DNA of 64,000 bases from positions 124,001 to 188,000 of the forward strand of contig JAYPPR010000008.1 of NCBI GenBank assembly GCA_038131595.1, read 5' to 3'. Shown piece after piece: positions 8,126 through 16,431 of this stretch (positions are counted from its first letter, which is position 1; each line of letters begins with the position of its first letter). The stretch is from UBA9926 sp038131595. Lineage in GTDB: Bacteria > Pseudomonadota > Gammaproteobacteria > Pseudomonadales > Azotimanducaceae. Position numbers and translations under genes: made by a program. The notes under the pieces are model-generated. The model was not told where the DNA came from, searched no databases, and worked only from the letters and a program-made list of their open reading frames with translations.

Positions 8126-9846
8126 CGGCCTTGGACCTCATTGTCTGATTCGAATGCGGCGATGGCAGGCCGCAACGCTGACCGCACGGGAATAGGCGTC
8201 ATGCCCCCCAGCTGACAAAGGCTCGCACGCTCCATGACGTCGCACAAATCGTCTAACAAACGAATCCGATCCTCTGAGACGCCATCTCGTTGGATCGCTT
8301 TCAACAGTTCTTCTCCCCGCGTCGCGCCTAATCTGCAAGGGGTGCACTTCCCGCAGGACTCGATCGCGCAGAATTCGAAGGCTGCCCGAGCCCGCTCGAC
8401 CAAATCGACTTGATCGTCAAACACCACGATGCCGCCATGACCGATGCCTGCGCCAATCGCCTGCATGGCCTCATAAGTGAGCGGCGTGTCGAATGCCTCA
8501 GGCAAAAGATAGGCGCCGAGCGGACCTCCCACCTGGATCGCGCCAATAGGGCGACCGCTTAATGTGCCGCCACCGTAGCGTTCAATCAGCGCTCGAAGGG
8601 GCAAGCCGAACGGAATCTCAATAATCCCGCCATGCCTCACGTTACCGCTCAACTGAAAAGGCATGGTCCCGGTTGAAGCGCCCTCGCCGAAGCTCGCATA
8701 ACTCGCCCCGCCCTGGCGGACAATCCATGGCACTGAGCAAAGGGTGAGTACGTTATGGACCAGTGTCGGCTGCCCCATCAACCCTTCCTTGGCAGGCAGT
8801 GGCGGTTTGGCGCGGATCAATCCACGCTTACCCTCCAGACTCTCAAGCAGCGACGTTTCCTCTCCGCAGATGTAAGCACCCGCCCCGATAAAAAGTTCAA
8901 TTGACAGAGTTTGACTTAACTCTGGGCGCGCCCTCCAGCGGCTGATCGCCTCCCTCAAAATCAATGCAGCCCGCGGGTACTCGCTACGCAGATAGATATA
9001 CCCCTGACTCGCACCAACGGCCCGAGCCGCCAAAGCCATACCCTCAAGCAGCAGATAAGGGTCCTGCTCCATAATGAGCCGATCGGCAAACGTGCCCGAA
9101 TCGCCTTCATCCGCGTTGCAAACAAGATATTTAGTCTGCGATGGCTCGGCTGCGACCGTGTCCCATTTGATCGATGCGGGAAACCCTGCGCCTCCGCGGC
9201 CCCTTAGCCCTGACTCACGAATTTCACGGAGGATGGTCTCGCTGGGCAAATCGGCATACTGAAATCCGCCGGCCTCGCAATACGCCTCAAGGTCTAGTGG
9301 ATCCGCATTTCCCATACGCCTGAAGATTAGGCGCTCTTGATCGGCCAGCCACTCGGGCGGCTCCACATCAAGCTTGCCAACATCCTGGATCGAGTAACCT
9401 TCACAAGTGCTGCCAATGAGCGCACCTGCATCCGTATCTGAAAGGCCAACATAAAGCGCGTCACCCTCCCAGGCTGCCGGACCATGCGCGCAGAGCCCCA
9501 AGCAATGGACTGACTTTAGCTCTAAGGTTCCGGTCGGATCCCTCGCATCAAGGGTGATGCCTGCTTCCAATTCAAGCGCAGTGGTTAGTCGTTGAGCCCC
9601 TCGAGCTTGGCAGGCTTCCGCCTGACACACTTGGATCAACCTGGCCGGAGGTGGCTCTACCCGAAAATCCGAATAGAAACTCACAATGCCTTTCACTTCT
9701 GCTCGACTGAGATTGAATTGCTCAGCGACGGTGTCGATCGCATGATCATCAATCCAACCGCACTCGGCCATAATTGCCCGAAGCGCCGAAATGGAGCCAC
9801 CCATTTGGCCTACGAACGGTTCGATGATGGTAAGTGTGGCGTCCAT
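8122..9846 (-). CDS. fdhB: NAD-dependent formate dehydrogenase beta subunit, NuoE-NuoF fusion
   Basis: 574 residues from the chosen ATG. An N-terminal thioredoxin-like [2Fe-2S] domain (about 1-150, ligands in CQAEAC and CLGLC) is fused to a NuoF-type domain with the FMN/NADH-binding stretches GRGGAGFP and GAGAYICGEETSLLES and a C-terminal [4Fe-4S] motif ESCGKCTPCR plus a later Cys in SLCQLGG. It moves electrons from FdhA to NAD+. The fusion resembles the beta subunit of Methylorubrum FDH1, unlike the separate FdsG and FdsB of Rhodobacter and Cupriavidus. Start: ATG at 9846 has AAGGGA 4-6 nt upstream; a longer frame would need a TTG at 9864. Confidence 0.93.
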   Translation of the reverse strand: MDATLTIIEPFVGQMGGSISALRAIMAECGWIDDHAIDTVAEQFNLSRAEVKGIVSFYSDFRVEPPPARLIQVCQAEACQARGAQRLTTALELEAGITLDARDPTGTLELKSVHCLGLCAHGPAAWEGDALYVGLSDTDAGALIGSTCEGYSIQDVGKLDVEPPEWLADQERLIFRRMGNADPLDLEAYCEAGGFQYADLPSETILREIRESGLRGRGGAGFPASIKWDTVAAEPSQTKYLVCNADEGDSGTFADRLIMEQDPYLLLEGMALAARAVGASQGYIYLRSEYPRAALILREAISRWRARPELSQTLSIELFIGAGAYICGEETSLLESLEGKRGLIRAKPPLPAKEGLMGQPTLVHNVLTLCSVPWIVRQGGASYASFGEGASTGTMPFQLSGNVRHGGIIEIPFGLPLRALIERYGGGTLSGRPIGAIQVGGPLGAYLLPEAFDTPLTYEAMQAIGAGIGHGGIVVFDDQVDLVERARAAFEFCAIESCGKCTPCRLGATRGEELLKAIQRDGVSEDRIRLLDDLCDVMERASLCQLGGMTPIPVRSALRPAIAAFESDNEVQGR

Positions 9847-10010
9847 GTTTCCCTTTGGGCCCAATGAAACTCGATTATCACCCAGTCATTGTAAACGCCT
9901 ACGCCCTCCCTGTCTGACTCAAGATTGACCCATCAGGATGACGCCGAAGCATCAAAATTCGCGTTTTTTTATTAGATTTACCCTTTTTCTAGTAAAAAAT
10001 TGATCGAAGT

Positions 10011-10038
10011 TTGAGCATTTCTCGAAAAATTTTATAAG
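10011..10038 (+). promoter_or_regulatory. Candidate sigma70 promoter for the small membrane-anchored protein
   Basis: TTGAGC and TATAAG are separated by 16 bp inside a markedly AT-rich stretch (about 9960-10045). The predicted start is near 10045, about 90 nt before the ORF at 10137. The same AT-rich block probably also holds the divergent fdh operon promoter, which could not be placed. Confidence 0.4.
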
Positions 10039-10136
10039 ATTTAAAGGTTGTCTCGCATTTTGGGGGCATTTTGCGAGCGGGGGGTCAAAGGACTGACCAC
10101 ATTTTTTTGATAAAAAATCAGGGGAATGTGCACGTG

Positions 10137-10622
10137 ATGATTTTTGGGCGACTGCTGGGGGCAGCCGGTGCTTTACTATTTTTATATGTTCTGACGATCT
10201 TTGTGGCTTCGGAGGCTGGAGGGGAAGTTGCTGAACTATACCGACCGTCAGAAAGTGGTCAGATTGAGCCTGTTAGAGTTTGGGTGGTGGACACCAACGA
10301 TGGCGCACTGATCGAGCACGGCGACCCTAACGATTGGTGGATCAAGAATTTAACAAAACGCCCAACGCTCAAGCTGCGACGGAGTCAGCGTGACACTGAC
10401 GACACTGACTATTCTCGGCAAAGCCCTAACCGCCCAGCTGCAAGCGGTCCTTCCCGAGCGACTGCCCAAACCTATACCGCTCGCGCCGCCCCTGAACGAT
10501 GCGCAGAGTACTTAAAGCTCCGTCGGGCCAAGTATGGATTCTCAGATCAACTCATCGGGTGGCTAAGCTTCTCGGGGTCTAGATCAACCTGCACACCCGT
10601 GCATTTGAGGCTTAGATCCTAA
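10137..10622 (+). CDS. Small membrane-anchored protein resembling nitroreductase/deazaflavin split-barrel proteins
   Basis: 161 residues. One transmembrane segment (about 5-24, GAAGALLFLYVLTIFVASEA) precedes a domain with the pattern RVWVVD..GAL..HGDP..WWIKNL..RP.L.L, then a C-terminal EYLKLRRAKYGFSDQLIGWL. I recall the same layout in short single-span hypothetical proteins annotated as nitroreductase/quinone-reductase-like split barrels, but cannot verify this here. The middle (about 80-115) is Ser/Thr/Arg-rich and poorly conserved in appearance; a compensated frameshift there cannot be excluded. AGGGG upstream is 9 nt from GTG 10134 and 12 nt from ATG 10137, so either may be the start. It is divergent from the fdh operon. 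Confidence 0.55.
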   Translation: MIFGRLLGAAGALLFLYVLTIFVASEAGGEVAELYRPSESGQIEPVRVWVVDTNDGALIEHGDPNDWWIKNLTKRPTLKLRRSQRDTDDTDYSRQSPNRPAASGPSRATAQTYTARAAPERCAEYLKLRRAKYGFSDQLIGWLSFSGSRSTCTPVHLRLRS

Positions 10623-10737
10623 GCACGCACCCTTGCTGCCAGGCAGGGAGCAGCGGATGGCGTTCACTCATCGCGTAAAAGCCGGGAGTAGTGCGCTGTA
10701 GCGCTATGCATTTTCGACCTAAGAAGCTTTTGACAGG

Positions 10738-10806
10738 GAGTCTTCAACCAAATAGAGAGTCTTCAACCAAACAGAAGTCTTCAACCAAAGAGAGTCTTCA
10801 ACCCAA
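10738..10806. repeat. Short tandem repeat, about 18-bp unit, four copies
   Basis: The core AGTCTTCAACC begins at 10739, 10758, 10776 and 10793, so spacing shrinks 19, 18, 17 bp. The copies lie between two convergent genes, in a stretch with no credible ORF. They are too short and too few for CRISPR. Confidence 0.85.
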
Positions 10807-10850
10807 AAAATCATCGAGCAAGAGAAGCCGGCCCCCTTACTTTTACGGCG

Positions 10851-11282
10851 CTAGCCTTCGGGGTTTGAAGCCTCTGTTACCTCCACATTCAGTACCTCGT
10901 AGATGCGCTTCTGGAAGAACCAACGACCGTCTCGTTTGACATAGTCATCCTCGTAACGCCCTGTAACGCTTCGCTTAACACCATCCTTTTGATGTAGAAA
11001 TTCTTGTTGGTACCAGGTGCCCTTTGCAGTGTCCCCATCAACGAGAATGGGGCCAGCCGAGGCGAAAAAGCCAACAAAACTAAACGCGCTCATTGCACCC
11101 TGCCACACGGCTAGGATCGCATCTCGACCGGACACATCACCCGCGCCTGGCAAATGCCAAACCCCGTCCTCAGCCCAGTTACTCGCCCAAGTCTCGCCGT
11201 CAAACCGCATCACAGCGTTGTTATACGAATCGATAAGTTCCCTAATTTGGAGTCGATCCTCTATTGGTCCCTGACTTAGCAT
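10851..11282 (-). CDS. NTF2-like / SnoaL-type small protein
   Basis: 143 residues. The pattern IEDRLQIRELIDSYN, then DGETWASNWAEDGVWHLP, GRDAILAVW, and a C-terminal RYEDDYVKRDGRWFFQKR is that of the SnoaL-4/NTF2 fold, a cone-shaped pocket used by ketosteroid isomerases, dehydratases and dioxygenase beta subunits. Catalysis cannot be assigned. Start chosen at ATG 11282, preceded by GGGAGGGA at ideal distance; the longer frame to 11477 would run into the SDR gene. It follows the SDR gene by 161 bp on the same strand. Neighbouring redox genes suggest a catabolic or detoxification role, which is inference. Confidence 0.75.
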   Translation of the reverse strand: MLSQGPIEDRLQIRELIDSYNNAVMRFDGETWASNWAEDGVWHLPGAGDVSGRDAILAVWQGAMSAFSFVGFFASAGPILVDGDTAKGTWYQQEFLHQKDGVKRSVTGRYEDDYVKRDGRWFFQKRIYEVLNVEVTEASNPEG

Positions 11283-11443
11283 TATTCCCTCCCTACTGGT
11301 TCGATTGAGTGGTTCAATTTGTGATTCGATTGGGTAGCAGCGCAACCCCTTTGCCACCTCTGCGGCTAGCGACGCTGTCGCCTCGATGGTGAAACGACGG
11401 TCGCTAACACTATTCCAACAGTCGGCGACGCTAGACCGGCGCG

Positions 11444-12130
11444 CTACCAACCATGGACCTCGCCATTCCACTTCCAAAAGCCCCCGGTGCTATCCATGGA
11501 TAGGCTATCGGTCACCGACGCGCAACCTGCCGCACTTTCTTCAGGCGTTAACTCGGCGTGAGGTCCACCCATGTCCGTTTTCACCCACCCCGGATGAACC
11601 AAACCTACCGCAATATTCTCTTTCTTTAGGTCGAGCGCAGCGAGCCGCATAAACTTATTCACCGCGGCTTTGGTCGCGCAGTACGCGTGGGCTGCCGGCA
11701 TATCGAGCGACAGGGCGCCCATCTGACTCGTCACTGTCATGACTTTTGCAGCGCTTGAAAGCCTCAAGTTGGGGAGCAACGCCTGCATCACTCGAACAGG
11801 TGCCATGCTGTTGATGTTGAACGCGTCCGCCCACCCCTCGAAATCCATTGCAAACGTGGTTTGTTGATCACGCGCAGGACCCGAGGTGCCCGCATTATTA
11901 ATGAGCACATCGATAACCCGACCCTCGAGGGCCTTCGCAAGCGAGGCAACGCTGGCATCATCGCCAACCGAGACGCCCAGCACCTCAACTGCACCGCCTA
12001 CCTCATTTAACGCCGATGCCGACTCTGGATCACGGCACGTTGCGATGACAGTGTCTCCGCGCGCTGCATAAATCTTGACGAGTTCCAGTCCTACCCCTTT
12101 ATTGGTTCCAGTAATGAGTACAGTAGCCAT
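11444..12130 (-). CDS. Short-chain dehydrogenase/reductase (C-factor-like SDR)
   Basis: 228 residues, the classical SDR size. The N-terminal dinucleotide motif TGTNKGVG, NNAG at about 78-81, a catalytic Ser in TVTSQMG and the YCATK (Tyr-x3-Lys) active site are all present. Cytosolic NAD(P)-dependent oxidation or reduction of a carbonyl/alcohol is expected. The closest recognisable type is the Myxococcus CsgA/C-factor-like group, whose members are mostly uncharacterised. GAGGGAAGAG precedes the ATG. It lies upstream of the NTF2-like gene and may share a transcript with it. Confidence 0.85.
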   Translation of the reverse strand: MATVLITGTNKGVGLELVKIYAARGDTVIATCRDPESASALNEVGGAVEVLGVSVGDDASVASLAKALEGRVIDVLINNAGTSGPARDQQTTFAMDFEGWADAFNINSMAPVRVMQALLPNLRLSSAAKVMTVTSQMGALSLDMPAAHAYCATKAAVNKFMRLAALDLKKENIAVGLVHPGWVKTDMGGPHAELTPEESAAGCASVTDSLSMDSTGGFWKWNGEVHGW

Positions 12131-12815
12131 CTTCTCTTCCCTCTTTCGTTAAAATGCTTCGCAGACTATCAATCTATTCTTTAGCTATCGGCCAGTCCGA
12201 AGGCATGCATCCCGCCGACTGTCCTGCCGCAACCTAACGTCGCTTCCCAATCCTTTTACACGCTTTTTTCCAGTGCGTGGTGAGTGCACGCCGAGCACTT
12301 CACTGTCCTTTGGGCATTAACCCATCACACTTCGACATCGCTTGCGACGACCACCAATTGCCGATTGAGCCGTGCTCCAACGTCGCGATTCAATCTGGCG
12401 CCGCAGCGCCTAATGCGAGCAAGTGCTCTTTGTTCTGAGTCGCGCCCATGACTCGCCATGGTTATCGCTCGCGCTTCGGTACAGCGCCCGAGCCCCTCTG
12501 CTATTAATACGTCCCGCTGATTCGGTACTAATGACTGACTCTCCGCATCATGCCCTATGCCGGGCGAGAGGCAAAGTGCCGGCCGTTCTTCCTCTCGACA
12601 GACTGCGGCTCGTTCACCGGGGTCGAGCCGAGTGCTATCCCGCCCGGGAAGCTCGATCACACCCTCATCTCAATGCGCGCAGGATTTGCCGTGTTACCCT
12701 GTTCGCCCAGTAACTCGGCAACAAGACCAACTAGGAGCTGAGCAGGGCATCCACCAGAGGGATATTGCTACCGCAGGATTATCCCAAGCGCAGGCGACAA
12801 CAGGAGAAGACAACG
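12131..12815. other. 685-bp divergent intergenic region with no supported gene
   Basis: It separates the SDR gene (minus) from the aldo/keto reductase (plus). Several short ORFs overlap on both strands (about 12325-12716), but none has a good ribosome-binding site or recognisable motifs. No tRNA or strong hairpin was seen. It may be a degraded remnant. Confidence 0.45.
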
Positions 12816-13823
12816 ATGAAATACCAACGAATGGGCCGTTCAGGACTTCAGGTCCCGCCCCTGTGCCTTGGCACCATGACATTTGGCCTCCAAGTCGATC
12901 AGGCAACCTCCTTTAATATTCTTGACGAAGCCTTCGAGCAAAAGCTCACTTTCCTCGATACTGCGGACGTTTACCCGCTTGGCGGAGATCTCAGCACCAT
13001 TGGCGAGACAGAGCGAATCATCGGCGAATGGATGAAGCAAAGAGGCAACAGACACAAGATCCAGCTGGCCACTAAATGCTTTGCAAAGACGGAGCGCGGG
13101 CCGAACACGAGTGGACTATCTCGCGTTCATATCAAGCGGGCGGTTGAGGCTTCACTCAAGCGACTTCAAACCGATCACATCGATCTGTACCAGTCGCACG
13201 GATTCGACCCCAATACGCCCATCGAAGAGACTCTCCGCGCTTTCGATGATTTGATCCGCGAGGGTAAGGTCCGATACGTGGGGTGCTCTAACTACCCCGC
13301 CTGGCGACTGAGCGAGGCAGCAGCCGCAGCAAAGTCTCTCGGGATTGAGGGCTACATCTCTATCCAGCCGCGCTACAACTTACTGTACCGCGATATCGAA
13401 ACCGAACTATTACCACTGTGCAGACACGAAGGGTTAGGCGTCATTGTCTACAACCCACTCGCCGGCGGCTTTCTCTCCGGAAAATACTCACAAGGCCAAG
13501 CGCCAGAAGAAGGCACGCGATTCACCTTGGGGACCGCCGCCGAGCGATATCAGTACCGATACTGGCAAGAGGCGCAGTTCGCCGCCGTTGAGACCTTAAA
13601 GCAAGCAGCTACGGCACGGGACGTCTCGCTTGTGACCATCAGCGTTGCCTGGGTCTTGCGCCAACCGGATATCACCAGCGCCATCATCGGCGCTTCCAGT
13701 GCCGCGCAGTTAGCCGCCAACGTTGCCGCGACTGAATTTGAATGGGATGACGAACTCGAAGACCTGTGCGAGAACGTTTGGTGGACGCTGCCAAGAAGGC
13801 CAGTGCAAGAAGGGTATCGGTAA
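12816..13823 (+). CDS. Aldo/keto reductase
   Basis: 335 residues with the AKR TIM-barrel signatures: LCLGTMTFG, the catalytic Asp-Tyr region FLDTADVYPLGG (Asp and Tyr), the Lys in TKCFAK, and DHIDLYQSHGFDP with the catalytic His. A C-terminal NADPH-binding region is seen at SAIIGASSAAQL. Cytosolic reduction of aldehydes or ketones with NADPH is expected. Start chosen at ATG 12816 because AGGAGA lies 7-9 nt upstream; the frame is open to 12765. It is convergent with the flavoprotein pseudogene. Substrate unknown. Confidence 0.88.
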   Translation: MKYQRMGRSGLQVPPLCLGTMTFGLQVDQATSFNILDEAFEQKLTFLDTADVYPLGGDLSTIGETERIIGEWMKQRGNRHKIQLATKCFAKTERGPNTSGLSRVHIKRAVEASLKRLQTDHIDLYQSHGFDPNTPIEETLRAFDDLIREGKVRYVGCSNYPAWRLSEAAAAAKSLGIEGYISIQPRYNLLYRDIETELLPLCRHEGLGVIVYNPLAGGFLSGKYSQGQAPEEGTRFTLGTAAERYQYRYWQEAQFAAVETLKQAATARDVSLVTISVAWVLRQPDITSAIIGASSAAQLAANVAATEFEWDDELEDLCENVWWTLPRRPVQEGYR

Positions 13824-13877
13824 GGTTGGGTCTCCCTCCCTAGATCTTGCATCTTGGAGAGGGACATCCGCCGGCCA

Positions 13878-15012
13878 TCAACCCTGTTGGGCAAAACGAT
13901 CCCACGCGAATAACGGCACGGGAGACGCATCAGGGTCGCACGCTAACGCCGCCAGCAGCTCACCCACTACGCAGGCGAACTTAAACCCGTGCCCAGAAAA
14001 TCCAGCAGCGACTATGAGATTGCTGCTATCCGGATGTCGGTCAATAATAAAGTGGCCGTCCGGTGAATTGGTGAACATACAGGTCTGCATCCGTTGCAGT
14101 TTGCCACCAGCCAGCGGGAAAAATTCCTCAATCGCTTGCCTTAAGACGGCCTCATCGGTCTCATCGGGTGTTGCCAGCGACTTCCGCGGATCGACCTCTT
14201 CCTTCAGGTGATGAAATCGACCGATTTTGAATCCTCGTCCGCTCTCATCAATCGGGAACCCATAGTACTCGCCGTAAGGCGAATCTAGGATAAATACCGG
14301 GAATTGTTCTGCGCTAAATCTTTTGGGATCCAGTGAATCAAACCATCCAACCACTTGTCGTTCCGGGATTGCGAGTCGCTCCAGGTCTGGAAGAACGAAT
14401 TGGCTCCAGGCGCCGGCTGTCACAATGACTTGATCTGCCGTGTAGTGACCTCTGTCAGTATGAAGATTCCATCCGTCGCGATGAGGCACCAAGGTTTGGA
14501 GCGTCTCTCCTACTTTGAGCGCGGCGCCATGACCAACCGCACTCGCAACCATTGCATCAATACACGCCTCAGGATTCAGGTATCCCGCCTCCTCATGAAA
14601 GACCGCAGCGTAATGTTCTGGAACCTCAACTCCAGGAAACCGACGATGAATCTCTGGACCAGTCATCCACTCATGGGCAAGGTTATGCGTACGACAGGCT
14701 GCCAGCGCTCCCGAAACCACTCGCCCATCCATCGGCCCAATATCCAGCCCTCCCGTTTTAACGAACAGCCGCTGACCGGTTTCGACCTTCGATGTCAGAC
14801 CACAACTCGAACGCCCGCCGCAGCAGCGGAACATAATCAGGATGCTCGTTATAGGCCAAGCGAATAATTCTCGAATGGCCGTGGCTTGACCCACGATCAT
14901 GGCCAGGCTCGAATTGCTCGATCCCCAGCACCCTTTTACCTTTCAGTGCGAGTGCGCGAAGGGCAGCCGAGCCCATGCCGCCACATCCAATAACGATCGC
15001 GTCATAGTGCAT
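13878..15012 (-). pseudogene. Sarcosine oxidase / N-methyltryptophan oxidase-like flavoprotein, single-base frameshift
   Basis: The first part (15012 to about 14790) starts YDAIVIGCGGMGSAALRAL, a Rossmann FAD site, followed by EQFEPGHDRGSSHGHSRIIR, typical of the MTOX/SolA family. The rest continues in a different frame (VETGQRLFVKTGGLDIGP onward) to GFSGHGFKFACVVGELLA near the C-terminus. Removing one base from the CC at 14786-14787 restores DIEVETGQ and gives one 377-residue protein, the expected family length. SolA-type enzymes oxidatively demethylate N-methyl amino acids, making formaldehyde and H2O2. GAGGTG precedes ATG 15012. The break may be genuine or a sequencing error; everything else looks intact. 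Confidence 0.8.
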
Positions 15013-15048
15013 CGAGAGGCACCTCAATCAATAGCGATCCGGGCACGC

Positions 15049-16254
15049 TCATCGGCCTAAGGGTGCCGGTAGTGGGCCAGGCGCTAAAGCCGTTTCTTTT
15101 CCGGGCGCTGGAGACCGGGGGATCAATTGAGCGGCCACCAGCGACAGAAAAGCGAAGGCGGCGCCCACATAAAAGACCAGCGAGGGTGAAACCACCCAGA
15201 CCAGCCCCAGTGCAGCGGGAATGACGACTGCCGCTATATGGTTGATGGTAAACGAGACACCAGCGCTGGAGGCCAAATCTTTCGGGTCAGCGATCTTTTG
15301 AAAATAGGTACTGATCGCGATGGCCAAGGCAAAAAACATATGATCAATGACGTAGAGCGCGGCCGCCCAGAGCGGATCGCTTACCAACCCATAGGCAACG
15401 AATACGATAATCAAGCCGACATACTCCGCACTGAGCGCTGCCCGTTCCCCTACAATGCCAATCAACCGCCCAATGCGCTCTGCAAATGCCCAATTGAATG
15501 CGTAGTTGATAAGAAACAATGTGGTTACCTGAGACGCGCTATAGCCAAATTTTTCGACCATCAAAAATGCAGCGAACACTACAAAAATCTGTCGCCTAGC
15601 ACCGGATAAAAAAGTTAAGACGTAATACAGCCAATAGCGCTTACGAAGGACAAGATGCTTATTTTGAGCATGCTCGGACTTAAATTGTGGAAAGGCGACC
15701 CACATAAAGATCGCCAGTAGCAAACACGCGCTGCCCGCGAGCAGGAAATTCGTCTTAAATCCCCAGCCGAAAACCTCAAGGGATACCCATAGTGCGCCGT
15801 AAGCCACTAATGACGTGACCGAACCAATCGCCAAGAGTCGACCCAGGACCTGCGGCGCCTCCTCGCGAGTGAGCCACTGTAAGCTGAGAGACTGTTTGAT
15901 GGTTTCAAAATAATGAAACCCAATACTCATCAGCACCGTTGTGAAATAGAGCCCGTATTCTGTAGGGAAGAATCCGGTTAGCGAGACCCCTGCCCCGAGG
16001 AGCACCAGTGCTACGAGCGCGAACGTTTGCTCCCGGATGATCAGCAGAACGAATATCGCCGTGAAGGCAAGAAACCCAGGCACCTCGCGCAGGCTTTGTA
16101 AGATACCAATCTCGATGCCCGTGAACGCCGCCCGTTCAACCACAAAATTATTCAGAAGGGCTGACCAAACATTGAAGGCAACGGGCATGGCAATGCTCAT
16201 CAACACGAGCAGCGCTACTTTACTTTGCCGCATTTGCTGCCATCGATTGAGCAT
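15049..16254 (-). CDS. MFS transporter (permease)
   Basis: 401 residues with about 11-12 hydrophobic spans and few charged residues, ending in a Pro/Ala-rich tail. A weak MFS pattern is visible (FVVERAAFTGIEIGILQSLREVPGF in the first loop and FAERIGRLIGIVGER between helices 8 and 9). The family is inner-membrane secondary carriers; substrate unknown. The gene sits 36 bp upstream of the flavoprotein pseudogene on the same strand, so it could import that enzyme's substrate. Only a weak AGG precedes the ATG. A 14-bp direct repeat lies just upstream of the start. Confidence 0.75.
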   Translation of the reverse strand: MLNRWQQMRQSKVALLVLMSIAMPVAFNVWSALLNNFVVERAAFTGIEIGILQSLREVPGFLAFTAIFVLLIIREQTFALVALVLLGAGVSLTGFFPTEYGLYFTTVLMSIGFHYFETIKQSLSLQWLTREEAPQVLGRLLAIGSVTSLVAYGALWVSLEVFGWGFKTNFLLAGSACLLLAIFMWVAFPQFKSEHAQNKHLVLRKRYWLYYVLTFLSGARRQIFVVFAAFLMVEKFGYSASQVTTLFLINYAFNWAFAERIGRLIGIVGERAALSAEYVGLIIVFVAYGLVSDPLWAAALYVIDHMFFALAIAISTYFQKIADPKDLASSAGVSFTINHIAAVVIPAALGLVWVVSPSLVFYVGAAFAFLSLVAAQLIPRSPAPGKETALAPGPLPAPLGR

Positions 16255-16268
16255 AGTTATTGCCTACG

Positions 16269-16291
16269 ACTTATCGCTTACCACTTATCGC
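16269..16291. repeat. Two direct copies of ACTTATCGC, 14-bp period, upstream of the MFS gene
   Basis: Copies start at 16269 and 16283, 15-37 bp before the MFS start codon (minus strand). It is one of several locus-specific short direct repeats in leaders of this window. Confidence 0.6.
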
Positions 16292-16431
16292 CTAAGTTCA
16301 GTGACTAATGACTGCTCACGACGTTAAGTAAGCGATTTGGTGGGGAGTTTAGTGATGCAATCAGGCCGCTGAGCCTTTTTACCCAATATTTTACGGAGTC
16401 CGCGGGTTTTGGACGGGCGGTTCCCTTGCAA

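Noticed and set aside
10738..10806. CRISPR array
   Set aside because: Repeats are about 18 bp with no unique spacers and no cas genes nearby; a simple tandem repeat explains them.
10691..10939. 82-residue ORF through the 18-bp repeats
   Set aside because: Its Lys/Ser/Gln repeats just translate the DNA repeats, and it overlaps the NTF2-like gene antisense.
12325..12741. Overlapping ORFs on both strands in the SDR-AKR gap
   Set aside because: Mutually overlapping, Arg/Ser-rich and without motifs or start signals; read as chance frames.
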